Position numbers and translations under genes: made by a program. Below the pieces are notes generated by a model. That model saw only the letters and a program-made list of their open reading frames with translations, did not search any database and had not been told where the DNA came from. Shown in pieces: positions 63,796-64,000 of a stretch of DNA of 64,000 nt (position 1 is the first letter of the stretch; every line of letters starts with the position of its first letter). This stretch comes from Colwellia polaris (GTDB lineage: Bacteria > Pseudomonadota > Gammaproteobacteria > Enterobacterales > Alteromonadaceae), in the NCBI RefSeq assembly GCF_002104515.1, contig NZ_NBOE01000008.1, positions 104,094 to 168,093 of the forward strand. The letters run 5' to 3'.

Positions 63796-64000
63796 AAGTA
63801 GGGTCAGATACTGAGGGATCCCCACAAATATTAAAGTGTATCAATTGTGTAAGCCCCGCCGAATAAGTGAAGTAGCGCTATTGCTTTTAAAAACTGCTTC
63901 ACTGGCAGTCGTGCATATCGGTCAGATACTACCCTCAATCCAATAAAGTGCAGCGATAGGACTGTATTATTTTTCAGACTGTTAGCCTGATATTGTCGGT
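63796..64000. other. Possible mobile-element debris at window edge
   Basis: Sequence starting GTAGGGTCAGATACTGAGG interrupts remnant 3. The minus strand has a 48-codon open stretch (reading ...SDRYARLPVKQFLKAIALLH..., ending near 63838) without a recognised family. GTAGGGTCAGGTAC also occurs near 23987. This may be the end of a transposable element continuing beyond the window. Confidence 0.35.

Noticed and set aside
63466..63825. Open frames with KTSKTS or CFRCFR repeats on both strands
   Set aside because: They come from tRNA-Val and the 9-bp tandem array, which stays open in several frames. No ribosome binding site or plausible protein.

Overview
The window looks like chromosomal DNA of an AT-rich marine gammaproteobacterium of the Alteromonadales, most likely Colwellia- or Thalassotalea-like. 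This rests on family resemblance and gene order, not on a database search. Clues are the conserved blocks bamC/gcvR/bcp/perM/bepA/arsC-like/hda/purM/purN and uvrY-uvrC-pgsA-tRNA(Gly-Cys-Leu), the amount of fatty-acid metabolism, and a TonB receptor next to a TPR-sulfotransferase. No rRNA, phage, CRISPR array or intact insertion sequence is visible.

Layout. 1-9.6 kb: bamC, a PhzF-like gene where dapA would be expected, gcvR-bcp, cobA, perM plus a TusA-like gene, an unknown gene, bepA, an ArsC-like reductase and a DUF2069 membrane protein. 9.6-13.7 kb: an accessory patch with a MITE-like repeat, a lipoprotein with a zinc-protease motif, and a TetR gene divergent from a membrane-tethered peroxiredoxin-like gene. 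13.7-18.2 kb: hda with a DUF2066 gene, then purM-purN-DUF3108. 18.2-34 kb: a YafJ-like amidotransferase, fadE, a UshA-like nucleotidase, an aldo/keto reductase, a polysaccharide-lyase-like protein, a second acyl-CoA dehydrogenase, small unknown genes and an alpha/beta hydrolase. 34-47 kb: an unknown 389-residue protein, a MipA-like porin, an acetyl-CoA hydrolase/GNAT fusion followed by a histone-deacetylase-like gene, hpf, DUF808, yajD, DUF962, a TetR gene with its membrane-protein partner, and fadL. 47.5-54.6 kb: one minus-strand block of GDPD phosphodiesterase, TPR-sulfotransferase, TonB receptor and OPA-like MFS transporter. 55.5-59.8 kb: eight tRNAs (4 Gly, 3 Leu, 1 Cys) downstream of pgsA, uvrC and uvrY. 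59.9-64 kb: fabA, gltX, four tRNA-Val genes and degenerate tRNA-derived repeats.

Themes. Five intergenic sites resemble the FadR operator. They lie before fadE, the second acyl-CoA dehydrogenase, the alpha/beta hydrolase, the DUF962 gene and fabA, so scattered lipid genes may be co-regulated. Both TetR-family genes have dyad operators beside them, one placed inside a near-consensus sigma-70 promoter. Two MITE-like families occur, each with a long and a short copy. I see no clear-cut new defence or mobile system. The most unusual structures are the tRNA-Val-derived repeat module with a nine-copy 9-bp tandem array at the right edge, and the acyl-CoA hydrolase-GNAT/deacetylase gene pair.
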